A stretch of DNA of 64,000 bases, from assembly GCA_004794785.1 (NCBI GenBank), contig SJOL01004536.1, positions 146,436 to 210,435 of the forward strand. Reading direction: 5' to 3'. Position 1 is the stretch's first letter. Each line of letters opens with the position of its first letter. The notes below the pieces were generated by a model, which was not told where the DNA came from, did not search any database, and was given only the letters and a program-made list of their open reading frames with translations. This stretch comes from Opisthorchis felineus. Taxonomy: Eukaryota; Platyhelminthes; Trematoda; Opisthorchiida; Opisthorchiidae. Of the stretch, positions 47,385 through 58,287 are shown in pieces. Position numbers and translations under genes: made by a program.

Positions 47385-48250
47385 TCAGCGTTGACAATGA
47401 TGCTTCACTGCCGCACAAACATGACGTTCATCGAATTATATTTAAAGTCTAAGAGTGAAAACAACACAAAAAGAGTGAGGGAGGGGACCTGGACTTGCCT
47501 GTTGCAAGCATTCTGAGGTGCCTACACTTCCATGCGTTCAATCAAACAATCTGGAAACTGACAGCACGAACGCCACTGACATCCATTAGCCGCTATTTCT
47601 TTCAAACTCTCTAGCCAGGCACGGGAAGGTTCACGGGGATCTCACCCTGGAAGGCGTACTTCACCAACAACACCTAAACTCTTCATAATTTCTTTCACAC
47701 TCTTCGATCAAATGTCATATGTTGACCACCTCGGGGTTTTGCGCTATTCAGAAGCAGGTACGGAGAACAACACTCATCTCGTTGGACAGTTCTTCGGCAT
47801 GCGTAGCACGCGGCCGAGGTACCGTAGTTGGTGTTTCCCGCGATTGAAGTACCCGCTGCACAACCAAATGCCCGTTTTCTAATTACATCATTACGAATTC
47901 GTTAACGCCATCCGACACCAGCAACACTTCTGATGCAACAGTGGTCAAAAACCTGAAGAAGCCTCAAATCATCGGTCCGCAGAGGCCATTTGTCGCAACC
48001 ATTCAATACAGCCTTTACTGTAATCTCCTAGACACGACCCAGTGATATGCCTTTCTTGACGCCACAGGTGAGGCAAATTAACAAACGTGATTTGGGCCTT
48101 TGAGATTCGTGCATTGACTTCATCAGACACACTCCCCACAGAGCTAATACAACCTGCTTGAACTGCAAAGGGTATGTTCAGAGACTGTATGTTATGAAGA
48201 ACGACTTTGAACTTTGAAGGTGCAAGACGCATGCCGAAAGGACGATTTAG
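47385..48250 (-). pseudogene. RTE-like LINE 3' half, decayed
   Basis: On the minus strand it begins GMRLAPSKFKVVL and continues with NARISKAQITFVNLPHLWRQ. After frameshifts come LGRVLRMPKN, RGGQHMTFDR, and LPG with a stop for W, then DPREPSRAWLESLKEIAA and CQWRSCCQF. This is the C-terminal third of the same LINE family as at 34190-37812. Its 3' UTR shares GCGGCAGTGAAGCATC and ends in a GATGATGA remnant at about 47385. It has many stops and is more decayed than the 37.3 kb copy. Confidence 0.8.
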
Positions 48251-49365
48251 TTAAACCATGAGACAAGCACATACATGACAGTACTTCCACACAGTCCCAC
48301 GCGTGTAGAAGCACCCTGCAGTGAAGCTCATGAAGCAGTAAAATAGTAGACCACATGACAATAATAGGCGTCCGAATCGCCGCGCCATGACAGAGCTGGT
48401 ACTGCGTAGTGTTCCCCTGCTTATTCAAGGTTTTCACCTAGACCTACTCGTCAATTGTGCGGAAACGCCTTTTGTGAGTTCATGTCAGTGTAAATAAATT
48501 CGAGACAAGGCTACTATGCTCCATATGAATGTAACTGCAGTACTCAGCATTTACGTACAAGCCTTAGCAGGGACATCCTATAAACTAACTGATACACAAA
48601 TTTCACTACGAAAAGACTTGGCATATAACTCCAACGAAGTTTGGTTACGTGGAGTTGCAGACACTACTACAAATGAGATATGCAAACGAACCAAAAACAC
48701 GATAAAGACTCTTCCATGTGACCATCGGTGTTCTTGCGGAGTCGCATCGGAGCATACAGCATACAAGCCCACTCATGCCGTTAGTAGGATCACTATTAGC
48801 TATGAAAACCAGCCAGCAGCATCAAAAGGAACACCGCACAAGAATACTGATGCTGGAAACTGCGGTGGCCTGGTTATAAAGCAGTCATGAAAACTGAAAC
48901 TGAAACGGACAAAGCGAACAAGGGGTCCAGTGTATAAGTCTACCATAAAAATGGACTACTGTACTCGAAAATGAAGAATCCGACACCCCTAACCTATTTC
49001 AAACAATCGTGGCTTTTAGGTTGAAACAGTTGTACCAAAGCTACGCAAATTAAGCATGACGAGATGGGATCCTCACAACAAACATCCCGGAAGCTGTTCG
49101 GTTAGTCTCCTTAATTCCAAGGTATTAAACAGTGAGATGACTCCAGTTAATGAATCGTCACAGGACCTAACTTCAACTATGTGAATTCATTCACTTTGAT
49201 GTTTATCACTGATTACATTGTGATGCTTCCGTCACATCCCTCGGAATCCTGACGCTTCACACCAATCCTAGATATTCTCTGGCGTTCTACACAGTAATCT
49301 TAATCTCTTTCATGCAGTGGCACTCTGAAAAGTTCGCATATAGAGACCGACACCATATAATAAAA
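48251..49365. other. Unassigned intergenic DNA
   Basis: The 124-codon plus-strand open frame 48516-48890 and the minus frame 48192-48437 are unidentified. The latter may be decayed LINE sequence. Confidence 0.35.
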
Positions 49366-49543
49366 ACTCTCAGCTGTAACACCCTTCTGGTGCCTAGCTA
49401 CCATGCAAGCCGGAGCAAGCACGAGAGCTGAGATACTGCTAGGTTGCTCAAGCCTAAACAGGAGCAGTCGAGTTGCAGAGGTTGAGTTCGAACCACGGAC
49501 CTTCCGGTCAGTAAATTCGCGCTTAGACCACTGAGCCATCTCG
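49366..49543 (-). repeat. tRNA-derived SINE (first family)
   Basis: On the minus strand the head is CGAGATGGCTCAGTGGTCTA with B box GGTTCGAAC. The body ends GGTGTTACAGCTGAGAG at 49366-49382. Good match to the family over the full length. Confidence 0.85.
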
Positions 49544-50087
49544 AGGCGGCCACATATGGACTTTCCAGAGAAGTGACCCTTCTGGAGAGGAGGAACTGTA
49601 TCATTGATGCCATCAAAAGTTGTGCTGCGCTTAGTACTGGTAACGGCAATGTTCCGGGATATCGCCTAAAATGAGCTTGAGACTCTTATCATCCAGAAAT
49701 ATTCAGCCATTCAGTTCACCACACTTGCCTGATGGTAAAACAATTTATCGGTTTTTCCTTCGGAGGACAAACTTACCGAAATAGTATCGAGTGAATTTAA
49801 GTAGAATCTAGAGAAGCACTTTCCTACGGAAGTATTCTCACGTGGATTTGACTAAATGCAGTTTGCCGGTAAGGATTTCCCATGCGAACTGCTGCATTCG
49901 GTGACCTGAAGCTACGATCGGTTTACTTCGTTGCCAATGCAGTTAGCACAAAAACCCCTCAGGATACCACTACACACAAAATCAGTCAGCTGCTTCAGCT
50001 GGCTTGTCCCCAGCAAGTCGACTGTTCCGGAGACTGCCTGAAGGAAACCGAAAATAATTGGAAGATGTGGTCTTTTCTAATATACAA
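49544..50087. other. Unassigned gap between SINEs
   Basis: No supported feature. Confidence 0.4.
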
Positions 50088-50264
50088 GCTGCTGTAACAT
50101 CCTTTCTGTGCCTAGCTGCCATGCCACCCAAAGGAAGCACGACGGCTGGGATACTGTCAGGTTGCCCAAGCCTAGACAGGGGAAGTCGAGAAGCAGAGGT
50201 CGGGTTCGAACCACGGACCTTCCGGACAGTAAATTCGCTCTCTAACCACTTGAGCCATCTCGCC
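50088..50264 (-). repeat. tRNA-derived SINE (first family)
   Basis: On the minus strand the head is GGCGAGATGGCTCAAGTGGT with B box GGTTCGAACCC. The body includes GGGCAACCTGACAGTATCCC. The 3' end reads GATGTTACAGCAGC. Confidence 0.85.
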
Positions 50265-51196
50265 CCGATACGAACTGCCGAACAAAGTTACAAGTAAACA
50301 TAACCAGTCTCTTCCGTGGTGACCCGAAGAGTGTATTATAAAGGTAAAACAGTCTTGAAGACGGCAACCACTAGGAAAACAGTCACTTCCATGCGAGTAT
50401 CTGGATACGGACTTCGTGTTGGAAAACAAGGCCACAGGGCCGGTGATGATGGTACTCCATGATGCATGTATTAAGAGAACCTATTAGAGGCCCCGTGCAC
50501 AATGGCGCTGGGTTTGAATTATCGCAACTTGCCGTGTGACCAGAAAATGTACGTCGTTGTCCCCGCAGTTGAGCAGACATGGTCCCCATACCACCCTTGG
50601 TCGAAAATAAAGGTGATCACACTATTCTATGGCGGTTTTCTTTGACAAAACGTGTATTAAAAATGTCCCGGAGTAAAATTTGGCATGCAGTTAGTTGCGG
50701 GGTTTCTGCAGAGCCGGATTAAAACTACGGAAATTGATCAAACAGCAAGACGACTCCATTAAGAGAAACAGGCTCACTGGTTTATGAAGAGATTTGTATA
50801 ACTAGCTCAGAAAATTTATTGGCTCCCAGTTGCTAACCACCAGCACCATGGGTCTTGTTTGAAGACCTACGGATGTAATTTGGCACTTCGAAGGGATTGG
50901 AAACGATGCAGTTGCAGCTTGGATGTGAGGTTAGGACTAATAACCCAACAAACCGCGGAACTTCTTCCAAAAGTGGAGACATGACATGAATTTATGGGAA
51001 TTCAGCCCGTGATTCACCCTTGAGTTCCTTTCTTTTTGCTAAGCATGCTTAGGGAAGACCCGTCGTCAGTGCTCCTCGAACGGCATCAAAGGAAGTCCAG
51101 CCCCAACGTAAACCGAAGACCAAAGTACACTGAGCAACTAGTGGGACACCAGGAAAAGAGCCCAGCTACCCTTGTGGAATTTGGACTTTTGGGTGT
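50265..51196. other. Unassigned intergenic DNA
   Basis: No supported feature. Confidence 0.4.
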
Positions 51197-51348
51197 CGAG
51201 ATAGCTGTGGTTAAGGCGACAGCTCATGGGCCGGAATGTCTGTGGTTCGAACCCGACCTCAGCATCTCGACTGCTCTTGAGTAACCTGACAGTATCCCAG
51301 CTCTCGTGCCTCCTTCTGTTGGCATGGCAGTTAGGAACCGAATGCTGA
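51197..51348 (+). repeat. tRNA-derived SINE (first family), degenerate head
   Basis: The B box GGTTCGAACCC (51244-51254) and body phrases AACCTGACAGTATCCCAGCT and GGCATGGCAGTTAGGAACCG identify the family. The A-box region (AGATAGCTGTGGTTAAGGC) has several changes. Confidence 0.8.
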
Positions 51349-51829
51349 ACCACATGGACTTTCCGGTCACTAAGAAGTTCTCTGTCCGAAGCTGTGTTTA
51401 CCTCTTGTATGTGCCTAACCGTTGAGATCTACAGTATGTCAGACTTTTTTAAAGGGACCGGTTTTCCGTGGCTTAGCACTACAGTTTTTGACTCTATTTG
51501 GCACGTTCTAAGGCAGCTGGGAGTTTGGTGACTTTTCAACCCCGGAGTGCACATCACACATGGGTCAAATGTAAGTTGATCAAACCTAGCGGATCGTGTA
51601 GCATCTCCAATTTCACTCAGCAATAAGTAACTGATAACCTAATATATTCTCGCCCATCGATTGCAACTGTTAAGGTTCTCTCCAAGAAAGCAGGAGCTAT
51701 TCCAACAGAGAGTAAAGCTGATGAGATCCACATTCTGCTTCCTACTGATTGTTGAGCTTTCTCACCCTGCATTCATATTACACCTTGCAAGGGTGTTCCT
51801 CATCCAATGTCTTCGACACCCACGCTTTC
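51349..51829. other. Unassigned gap
   Basis: No supported feature. Confidence 0.4.
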
Positions 51830-51985
51830 GGCCAAAGGCAATCTTGTTCAGGTGCGGGACTTGATCGCTTCGGGCAGAGGATGACACATCTTCAGGTCAT
51901 TGACCATCGATGTCTTCCGTGCCCAATCCAAGGTGGCGAAAACCCAGAGCTGGACAGAATCTGATATGGCAGACGGGAATGAGGG
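51830..51985 (+). pseudogene. RTE-like LINE fragment
   Basis: One frame reads QRMTHLQVIDHRCL, matching 'ED.R.L.VFDHRCLR' of the RTE-like LINE connection region; a second frame adds RWRKPRAGQNL. The piece is only about 50 codons long, framed by unrecognised sequence. Confidence 0.6.
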
Positions 51986-52212
51986 ATGTTGGCTCACCAA
52001 CCAGGATGGGGTCCGCGTCTACTTCCTTGTTCTTGGCTGGAGACTGAACGATGACGTACGACTGTGGTTATGCATTTAAGAAACCCAGGTAAAGGTGATC
52101 AGCTCGAATTGTGATGTGGCTACGCATATACCATGGGCTGAGCTCGTTGGGTACGCGAAGTGCACAACCAGTATCGAAGCCGGTAATCGCGGCGGTCGAC
52201 GGTAAAATGAAA
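51986..52212. other. Unassigned gap
   Basis: Short stretch without a supported feature. Confidence 0.4.
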
Positions 52213-52394
52213 GTCGTTCAGCTGTAACACCCTTCCGGTGCCTAGCTGCCATGCGACCCGAAGGAAACACGAGAGCTGAGATACTGCCAGGTTGCCCAAG
52301 CCTAGCCAGGAGCATTGGGAAGCTGTTGGTGGGTCCGAACCGCGGATCTTTCGGTCAGTAAATCCGCGCTTTAATAACTTAGCTATCTGGATGG
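52213..52394 (-). repeat. tRNA-derived SINE (first family)
   Basis: On the minus strand the head is changed to CCAGATAGCTAAGTTATTA. The B-box region reads GGTTCGGACCC. The body has TTGGGCAACCTGGCAGTATC, and the 3' end GGTGTTACAGCTGAACGAC. Confidence 0.8.
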
Positions 52395-52580
52395 TAAAGA
52401 AATGTTTCCTTTGAGGGAAGGGAGCTGTGCATTAGAAGCTTGTATTTACCGCCTTGTTTCTGCTGTATGCTCAACAGGACCGGGTGTTTTTTGGCATGAA
52501 GTTCGTCTATGGGGTGTGTAGAGTACCCATGAAGTTCATGTCGGGGGAGGGAGACCTCGCGTCAAAAGTACCCGGGCTAA

Positions 52581-52761
52581 CCCAGAGATGGCTCAATGGT
52601 GAGAGCGCGAATTTACTGACCGGAAGGCCTGTGGTTCGAGCCCGACCTCTCATGTTAAGGCTCGGGCAAACTGGCAGTATCCCAGCCCTCGTGCATTCTT
52701 CGGGTGACATGACAGGTAGGCACCGAAAGGGTGCTACAACTGAACGATTATTATTATCACT
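52581..52761 (+). repeat. tRNA-derived SINE (first family), well preserved
   Basis: The head CAGAGATGGCTCAATGGTGA is followed by the B box GGTTCGAGCCC. The body is intact through CACCGAAAGGGTGCTACAAC and ends in CGATTATTATTATCAC, showing the A/T-rich triplet tail typical of this family. It sits 190 bp from an oppositely oriented copy. Confidence 0.88.
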
Positions 52762-53439
52762 AGATTGAGAATACCGATTCCACACAAATTGATCGAAGAC
52801 GCACCTCCGTTCACAGAGGTGCACATGACGGGTATTTTTGTTTTTCATAGGGGATAGTCTTTGAGAAACTGCAAAAATTTGAAAGACCCTAACAAGGTCG
52901 GTATCGAAGACGACACAAGTTAGCAGTCCCCAAACTTCGGTTAAAAGCAGTGTAGTGTGCGATAATGCCCGATGAGTCTCACTGACATGAGATCAGTAAG
53001 TGACGAGTTTCCCTGGTGTTTGTAAGCTGTCCTACAGAAACGCGAGCAGACTAAGGACAACAAAGTGCCTAACATTTCTCAGTGCTATTCGTAAGGTCGA
53101 CGAAAACTCAGGACAGATGGAAATTGGAGGACTAGATCAACTTGATGGACACAGAGGGCGGAACGGGTAGACATTCCTGAGTCAACTACCTTACAAGCCA
53201 CGAAAATATTTCGATATATTGAGCATCATTCCAAATGTCGCATTCTATTGAGGGATACCATAAACAAAAGATTCTAGTGAACACTACCCATCTACCGTCA
53301 ACAAGTTACCTTGCGAATGAGTGCTGGTCGTTCATTTATCAAAATAATTGCAGTCCGACATAATGCCCTATCAAAACAGGTGCATATGTCAGCCTGGAAG
53401 TCTTGAGCCATTCTCACATAAATGTTACCGATTCGCTGG
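52762..53439. other. Unassigned gap
   Basis: No supported feature. Confidence 0.4.
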
Positions 53440-53560
53440 TGAGATGGTTCAGCGCTTAACAGGTGACCTACACACCATGGGGGTCTACGGTTCGAACATT
53501 AATCAGGATTTTCAAGTGTTGGTGCTTAAGCCCAGGCAACCAGTAGTGTCAACCCCTTCC
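53440..53560 (+). repeat. Degenerate tRNA-derived SINE (first family)
   Basis: GAGATGGTTCAGCGCTTAAC and GGTCTACGGTTCGAAC preserve the head. The body is recognisable only in CCCAGGCAACCAGTAGT. Confidence 0.6.
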
Positions 53561-55473
53561 TTCGAACCACATGATAGCTAACCAATGAGTGCAGGGTCAA
53601 AGTCTCGCTATGAAGCTGACTAATCGAGTCTCCGATAAACGTTGCAACCAAATAATGGCGGTATACGGCAGAGCAGGGTCTAAATCGACGTACCAGCTTG
53701 CTGATATTAGATATACCAGATTACCTTTATTTTTTGCTGTCCCATGTCAGAGGATATCCTAGAGAACCTACTGTGTGCGCACTCTGAAGAACGGGACCTA
53801 TTAGCTCAGTATACAGCGCCTGCTGTTTGGGTTGACTCATATGTAAGTAGTGATGTAAAACCTAGTTTCCCGTCTTCCATACACGCATGTCATGAATCCC
53901 TACCCTCGGAGAATCATTGTCTCGCATTGCTTCCATAACCTACATACTACACAGCCCACTAACAGGCCTCAGAAAATCGTTTCCATTAAGGCACACCAAT
54001 GTTTTCGGCTGGGCGCTGCACGCCCCGTTGAGCAAAGCATACACCCACGGCTTCCAGTCGCCTGTTTCACGCTGGCTGAAGATTTGCCGGCGAATCTGAA
54101 CCATACTCAGGTAGCTGGTTTGACGCAAAAACGTAATTCGGAATCTTCCTCCGCAATTATAGCCCGGGAGTTTTTGCACTCAGCAAGGCCATGACAAACC
54201 ACTTTTATGAGCGAAGAATAACACGGGCGACTCGGCTTTCGGCCGCCTGTTGCGAAAACCAGTAATGTAGCCACTATCGGGACATTCGAAAAGCGCTACT
54301 CAACCGGACATGGCTACTTCAGTTGAATGTGGCGGGCAGTACACCCAACTAGCTAAATATGCGCTGATATACTACTCACCACAACCGTCTTCTATAGGAG
54401 TCCCGGTGTCCCGAAGGTGGCTACTCAGCAGGAGATTAAGGTGAGGTTGAGACAGAATTTTAATATCCCAGCCTATCCCCTTGTTTTATGCAAATGGGTT
54501 CAAGCTCCTTGGAACAGGACTCTTGAAATAATAGCAGCTAACAAGCGTGTTGCCGAGTAGCGCTTTACCTTGTCTACAGTGAGTTTTGTGGTGTTCAGCG
54601 CTTGGGCATTTAATCCAGTCAGCACCAACCACAGGACTCTCGAGAAACTGTACGGCTCTGGAACCGTTCCTCCACAACTGAATGGGCGATAAAGCGGAGG
54701 GTGCATACCTTGAGTTCGTGATCCACTGACAACCGGGACATGTCTGCCGGTCTGAATTCGGCAATCGGGTTGCGGAGTTTGACCAGCTGCAAAAGCGTTG
54801 CGGGTAATCACACAAAGACCATCTAGACAGACCTGTGCTGTTAGAGCAAACGAACACAAGTCATTCTTGGTAAGTCATACCCTAATGCTAAATACTTTTG
54901 GCGCCAGTTCACCATTACTTTGCATCGTCCGAAACGTTAAGATTAGCTCTGCTGAGTGTTGGAGAACAACAATCGATACCACAGTCCAAACATGGACGCT
55001 GTCAACTTCCGAACGCCAGTGAGTTTACTCACAAAGCATAAACTAGCTTAATCAGAGGGGCTGATTGGACCTAACGCCGAAACCTCCGTTAGGGGAGGAT
55101 CGGTCTCCAGGACACATGAACATGGTAACAATATCCGAAAATACAGCGATAAACCAGTGGATAATTTGCGGTGATTGAATGAATTCGGTGGAACCACAAG
55201 TCGCTACGGCGCTACCAAGCCGGAATTTAATAGTGAAAATATACGTAAGGGTTATTTAGATACGTTTGTATTTAACTCCAACAAAACAATTTGAACCGAG
55301 ACAATACTACAGAGAAGCAGTTTGACAAGTTATGCAAATTTTTCGGTTTGGGTGACTGATTCATTTGGATGGACATAAAATGCAGGTCTGGCTTCAGGAT
55401 TTGGTTGTTTACTGAATTATATAAACATTGAAGTTGCGACCGATGAACAGCTTAGGTAGTTAACTACCGCTTC
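53561..55473. other. Unassigned region downstream of the KH gene
   Basis: Open frames of 79-123 codons at 53892-54194, 53940-54179 and 54486-54859 overlap on both strands and have no recognisable family. The stretch next to 55473 should hold the 3' UTR of the minus-strand KH gene. An ATTAAA variant signal is present on the minus strand at 55226-55231. Confidence 0.35.
55226..55231 (-). promoter_or_regulatory. Possible poly(A) signal of the KH gene (ATTAAA)
   Basis: The first ATTAAA-type hexamer on the minus strand downstream of the stop at 55474 lies about 245 bases away. No canonical AATAAA occurs between. This is a weak call based on position only. Confidence 0.25.
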
Positions 55474-56549
55474 CTATGGCGTCTCATTGGTTTTCATTCC
55501 TGGACGGGCGTACGGGTGGGCTCGACCTCTGCCCCGGGCGTCTGTTAGACCAACTTTGCCCCATGAATCGTCTTGTCCTAGGTTGAAAATTCAGACCTCA
55601 ATTAATCCAGCGGATTTGACAGCAAACCATATAAATACGGATAATCCAACTCACCATAGTTGCTTCCAAATTCTTCATACACATTCGTACTGTAATCAGG
55701 TTGTTCGTACATGTTCATTGAAGGGTAAACAGGCGCAGTCGTTCCATTACCGTATACGTCCGGAGCAACAGGTGGAGTAGAGGAAATCATTGGACTTCCA
55801 TTGGCAGGCCCTCCCCGGCTGACCCATGGTTTACCTCGACCGCGGTATGGTGAACTGGGTGGTGGGACATGGAAGCCACCACGAGGGTTGGGAGACCTGC
55901 CACCTCGAAATTGGCCTCCCCCCCTGGAACCCACCATTGGTGACGTGCCTTGAGGAACCCACGGAGGTGGTGGACACTCGTTAGATTCCTAGCAGGGTAA
56001 TCGAATAAGTGAAAGTACACCTACCGGCAGCATTACTTTCCGGAGTTCGGCAAGGGCGTGCGATAATCTGTAGTATGCTTCCGATGGAGGGGCCAAGCTA
56101 TCAACTTGTAAATGCAGCTTTTGCTTCAGATGCTGGTACTTGGGATCCCCACTGGAGAGCAACTCACGTTCCTTCGAATCATCCCGAAGGGAACCTGCAC
56201 CCAAGATCGCCATCTTGGTTTTCGTGCTCTCCTGGGTGGCCCGCAGCGTCTGGCCACCCGGGCCGAGGAGTTTCCCGACAAAATTGACTCCCGGGTATTG
56301 CGAACTCGGAATTTCTATTTTTGCCCGAATTTTGACCTGTCTATTGGATACAATGTCGATCGACTCAGCAATGCCACCACGGAGGCGGAACAATTCTGCA
56401 TCATTTTAGAGAAGAGCGCGAAAAAAGTTACCATTTTCAGCGAGGGCGTGTAAGGCTGGAAATGCCTTCTCATCCAAATTTTTCAACTCCCTTACAATCG
56501 CCTCTATGGCACCAGCCTGCTCCGGCCTCGGCTCACCGACTTTCATCAT
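55474..56549 (-). CDS. Sam68/KHDRBS-like STAR-family KH RNA-binding protein, four exons
   Basis: Exons are 56549-56432, 56395-56025, 55988-55655 and 55577-55474, giving 308 residues. The ATG pair at 56549-56544 sits in a good GCGACC context and is the first Met of the open frame. Residues 14-39 form a short helical QUA1-like segment. The maxi-KH domain covers about 55-163, with the conserved QYPGVNFVGKLLGPGGQT and its GPGG loop (84-87), a Sam68-type LGAGSLRD stretch and GDPKYQHL. Residues 168-223 are Pro- and RGG-rich, suggesting arginine methylation. Residues 254-275 are Tyr-rich, and the tail RGRGRAHPYARP resembles the Sam68 C-terminus. The role inferred from the family is nuclear splicing or mRNA regulation. 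All three introns have GT-AG ends and keep the frame. An in-frame TAA at 56406 lies inside intron 1, so this is not a pseudogene. Confidence 0.9.
55578..55654 (-). other. Intron 3 of the KH gene (77 nt)
   Basis: A perfect donor GTGAGT follows AACTATG, and the acceptor CAACCTAG precedes GACAAGAC. Splicing joins codon G|GA and opens the C-terminal exon ending HPYARPGMKTNETP. If retained, the frame runs 16 codons further and stops at 55602-55604. Confidence 0.85.
55989..56024 (-). other. Intron 2 of the KH gene (36 nt)
   Basis: GTAGGT donor and CTGCTAG acceptor; phase 0. Removal fuses RKVMLP to ESNECPPPPW and links the KH domain to the RGG region. Confidence 0.88.
56396..56431 (-). other. Intron 1 of the KH gene (36 nt), contains an in-frame stop
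   Basis: GTAACT donor and ATGCAG acceptor, with a TTTTTTC run and CTAAAAT that could serve as branch site. Phase 1: the split codon becomes GAA. The TAA it removes (56406-56408) would otherwise end the protein after 46 residues. Confidence 0.88.
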
Positions 56550-57449
56550 GGTCGCAATGGCCGAATCGCGCTTTGGGCGCCAGTCAGATAAACAAATGCA
56601 ACAGGACGATCGAGCTGAACAGCTCAATCCGGAATGTACGTGGGAGCAAGGTAAAGGTCACTACAGGGTTTTCGTTAATTCTGACTCATCTGAATTTAAG
56701 ATCCAGTGAAAGTTGCAGCGCGTGGTTTGAAAATCTGGGGATACCAAGAAGCATGGCGCCGCTCACTAGAAGCACACCCCAATCATTTTGTCCCAAATTA
56801 TAATTGTTTTCGAAGTTGTGACCATATGGGAATTTAATCTAATCCGTTTGTACCCTTCAGTCATGTGTTGCCCATAGCATTTTGTCTAGATGAGCGAAAT
56901 TTCAAGGTCATGGACCACCGATTCTCATTTTCTCACCGGTATAAAGGGGATAAAAAAACGAAATCGCACTTTAGCATACTGTGGCATACTGCAGTATTCT
57001 TTACAAATGGGGTATCATCCACAGAATGCCCATTGCAAATTCCACCGAGGAAAATGGTTGGATAACTTTGGCATGCGTAAAAAACCCCAAACGTAACAAA
57101 TTAGATGAAGTTGCTCAGTGAACTTCTGCACAACACCAGTTTTCGGGATGCTCGCCTCACTTTCAGTAAAGAGGTGAAAGAGAATTTGATGCACTGTGCA
57201 GTACTGATATAGTATAGACCTCTGTGGATGATCTTTCACTGGTATGCACAACTAGTCGGGAGATAGTGCAGCGCTATGAAACAACGCGGTTAAATAATAT
57301 AAATAAATAACGCATGTTAAATAACAACACAATAATGTTTTTCCCATTGTAAATTATCGCGTTTGTTAGTTATAACACTTCATCAACCCAAGCGGAAAGT
57401 AAGCCCAACCATTGCGGGTCGTCGTGATAACAGCACGCACTGGCCATTA
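56550..57449. other. Upstream region of the KH gene
   Basis: It should include the promoter and 5' UTR of the KH gene. No clear core promoter motif or additional coding exon was found. Short open frames around 56865-57096 are unidentified. Confidence 0.35.
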
Positions 57450-58287
57450 ACTTGGATGCTTATCGTAAATGCTAGGCCCGTGTCTATGTGCGGAGTTGAT
57501 TGTGAAGCGTCAGCTATGCGCGATGACCTGATTTACTGGCCAACGACGGCCCATCATACACATACCTGTGTAACGGTGTATACTACTGATGACGCATGCG
57601 AGTAGCATGTGTTCTGTCGTAACTCCGCCTTGATCTAATGGAAGGTGGGATTTATTATGGAATTTGTGGAACGGCTTTGCAGTTTTTGTTTTTAATTGTA
57701 TGATAGTCAATGAATATCCAGGAGAGTTCAAGAAGACGGATATTCAGTTTTTTATAAACAAGGTGCATATGAGAGTTTGACTTTCCTGTTCAATAGTCTG
57801 TAACTGTTTAGTTGGCGTTTTTCTAATAAAGAACTCTGCAGCGAAGGGCTTTCCTCCTTACACCTGTACGTGTTGTCGCTTATCTTCGCCACTTATGGTA
57901 AACACGGGGCCAGTACGTATTCGGGCCGATAAAGATGAGACCTCAACTATGCATGATAACCTAATCTAACGGCCAACGACTGCCCGTAAAGCTCATTACT
58001 GTACCCGCTGTTACTTACCTTGGCTACTTATCGTAACTGCTAGGCCCGTGTCTAGGTTCAGCTTTGATTATAAGGCCTAAGCTATGCGCGGTAACCTAAT
58101 CCAATGGCCAGCGACGGCTCGCCATACTTATAACTGTACTCGATATCGCAAACCTTGGCTACTTATAGTAACTACCGGGCCCGTACCCATGCTCGCAGCT
58201 GACTATAAGCCCCCAACTTTGCACAATAGACTAGTCCAACGACCAACGGCGGTCCTTCATATCCATACATGTCGCCCGTCTGCCAAG
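57450..58287 (+). repeat. Decayed ~135-bp tandem repeat
   Basis: Three consecutive monomers start near 57883, 58018 and 58153 (spacing 135 bp), each with variants of CCTTGGCTACTTATCGTAAC, AGGCCCGTGTCTA and AACCTAATCCAATGGCCA. A fourth diverged monomer at 57450-57585 lies 433 bp upstream of the first, which does not fit an exact multiple. Identity between monomers is moderate, indicating an old array. Open frames across it differ between monomers, so it is not coding. Confidence 0.75.

Noticed and set aside
48516..48890. 124-codon plus-strand open frame as a gene
   Set aside because: No domain, signal peptide or splice context; it sits between LINE and SINE debris.
54486..54859. Overlapping minus-strand open frames of 119-123 codons
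   Set aside because: Two frames of the same DNA are open at once and neither shows a known motif.
56406..56408. In-frame TAA that would make the KH gene a pseudogene
   Set aside because: It lies inside a 36-nt segment with GT-AG ends whose removal restores the frame and joins two family-consistent segments.
57583..57605. Further hammerhead at CTACTGATGACGCATGCGAG
   Set aside because: CTGATGA is present, but no GAAA or stem II partner follows; it is a short palindrome only.
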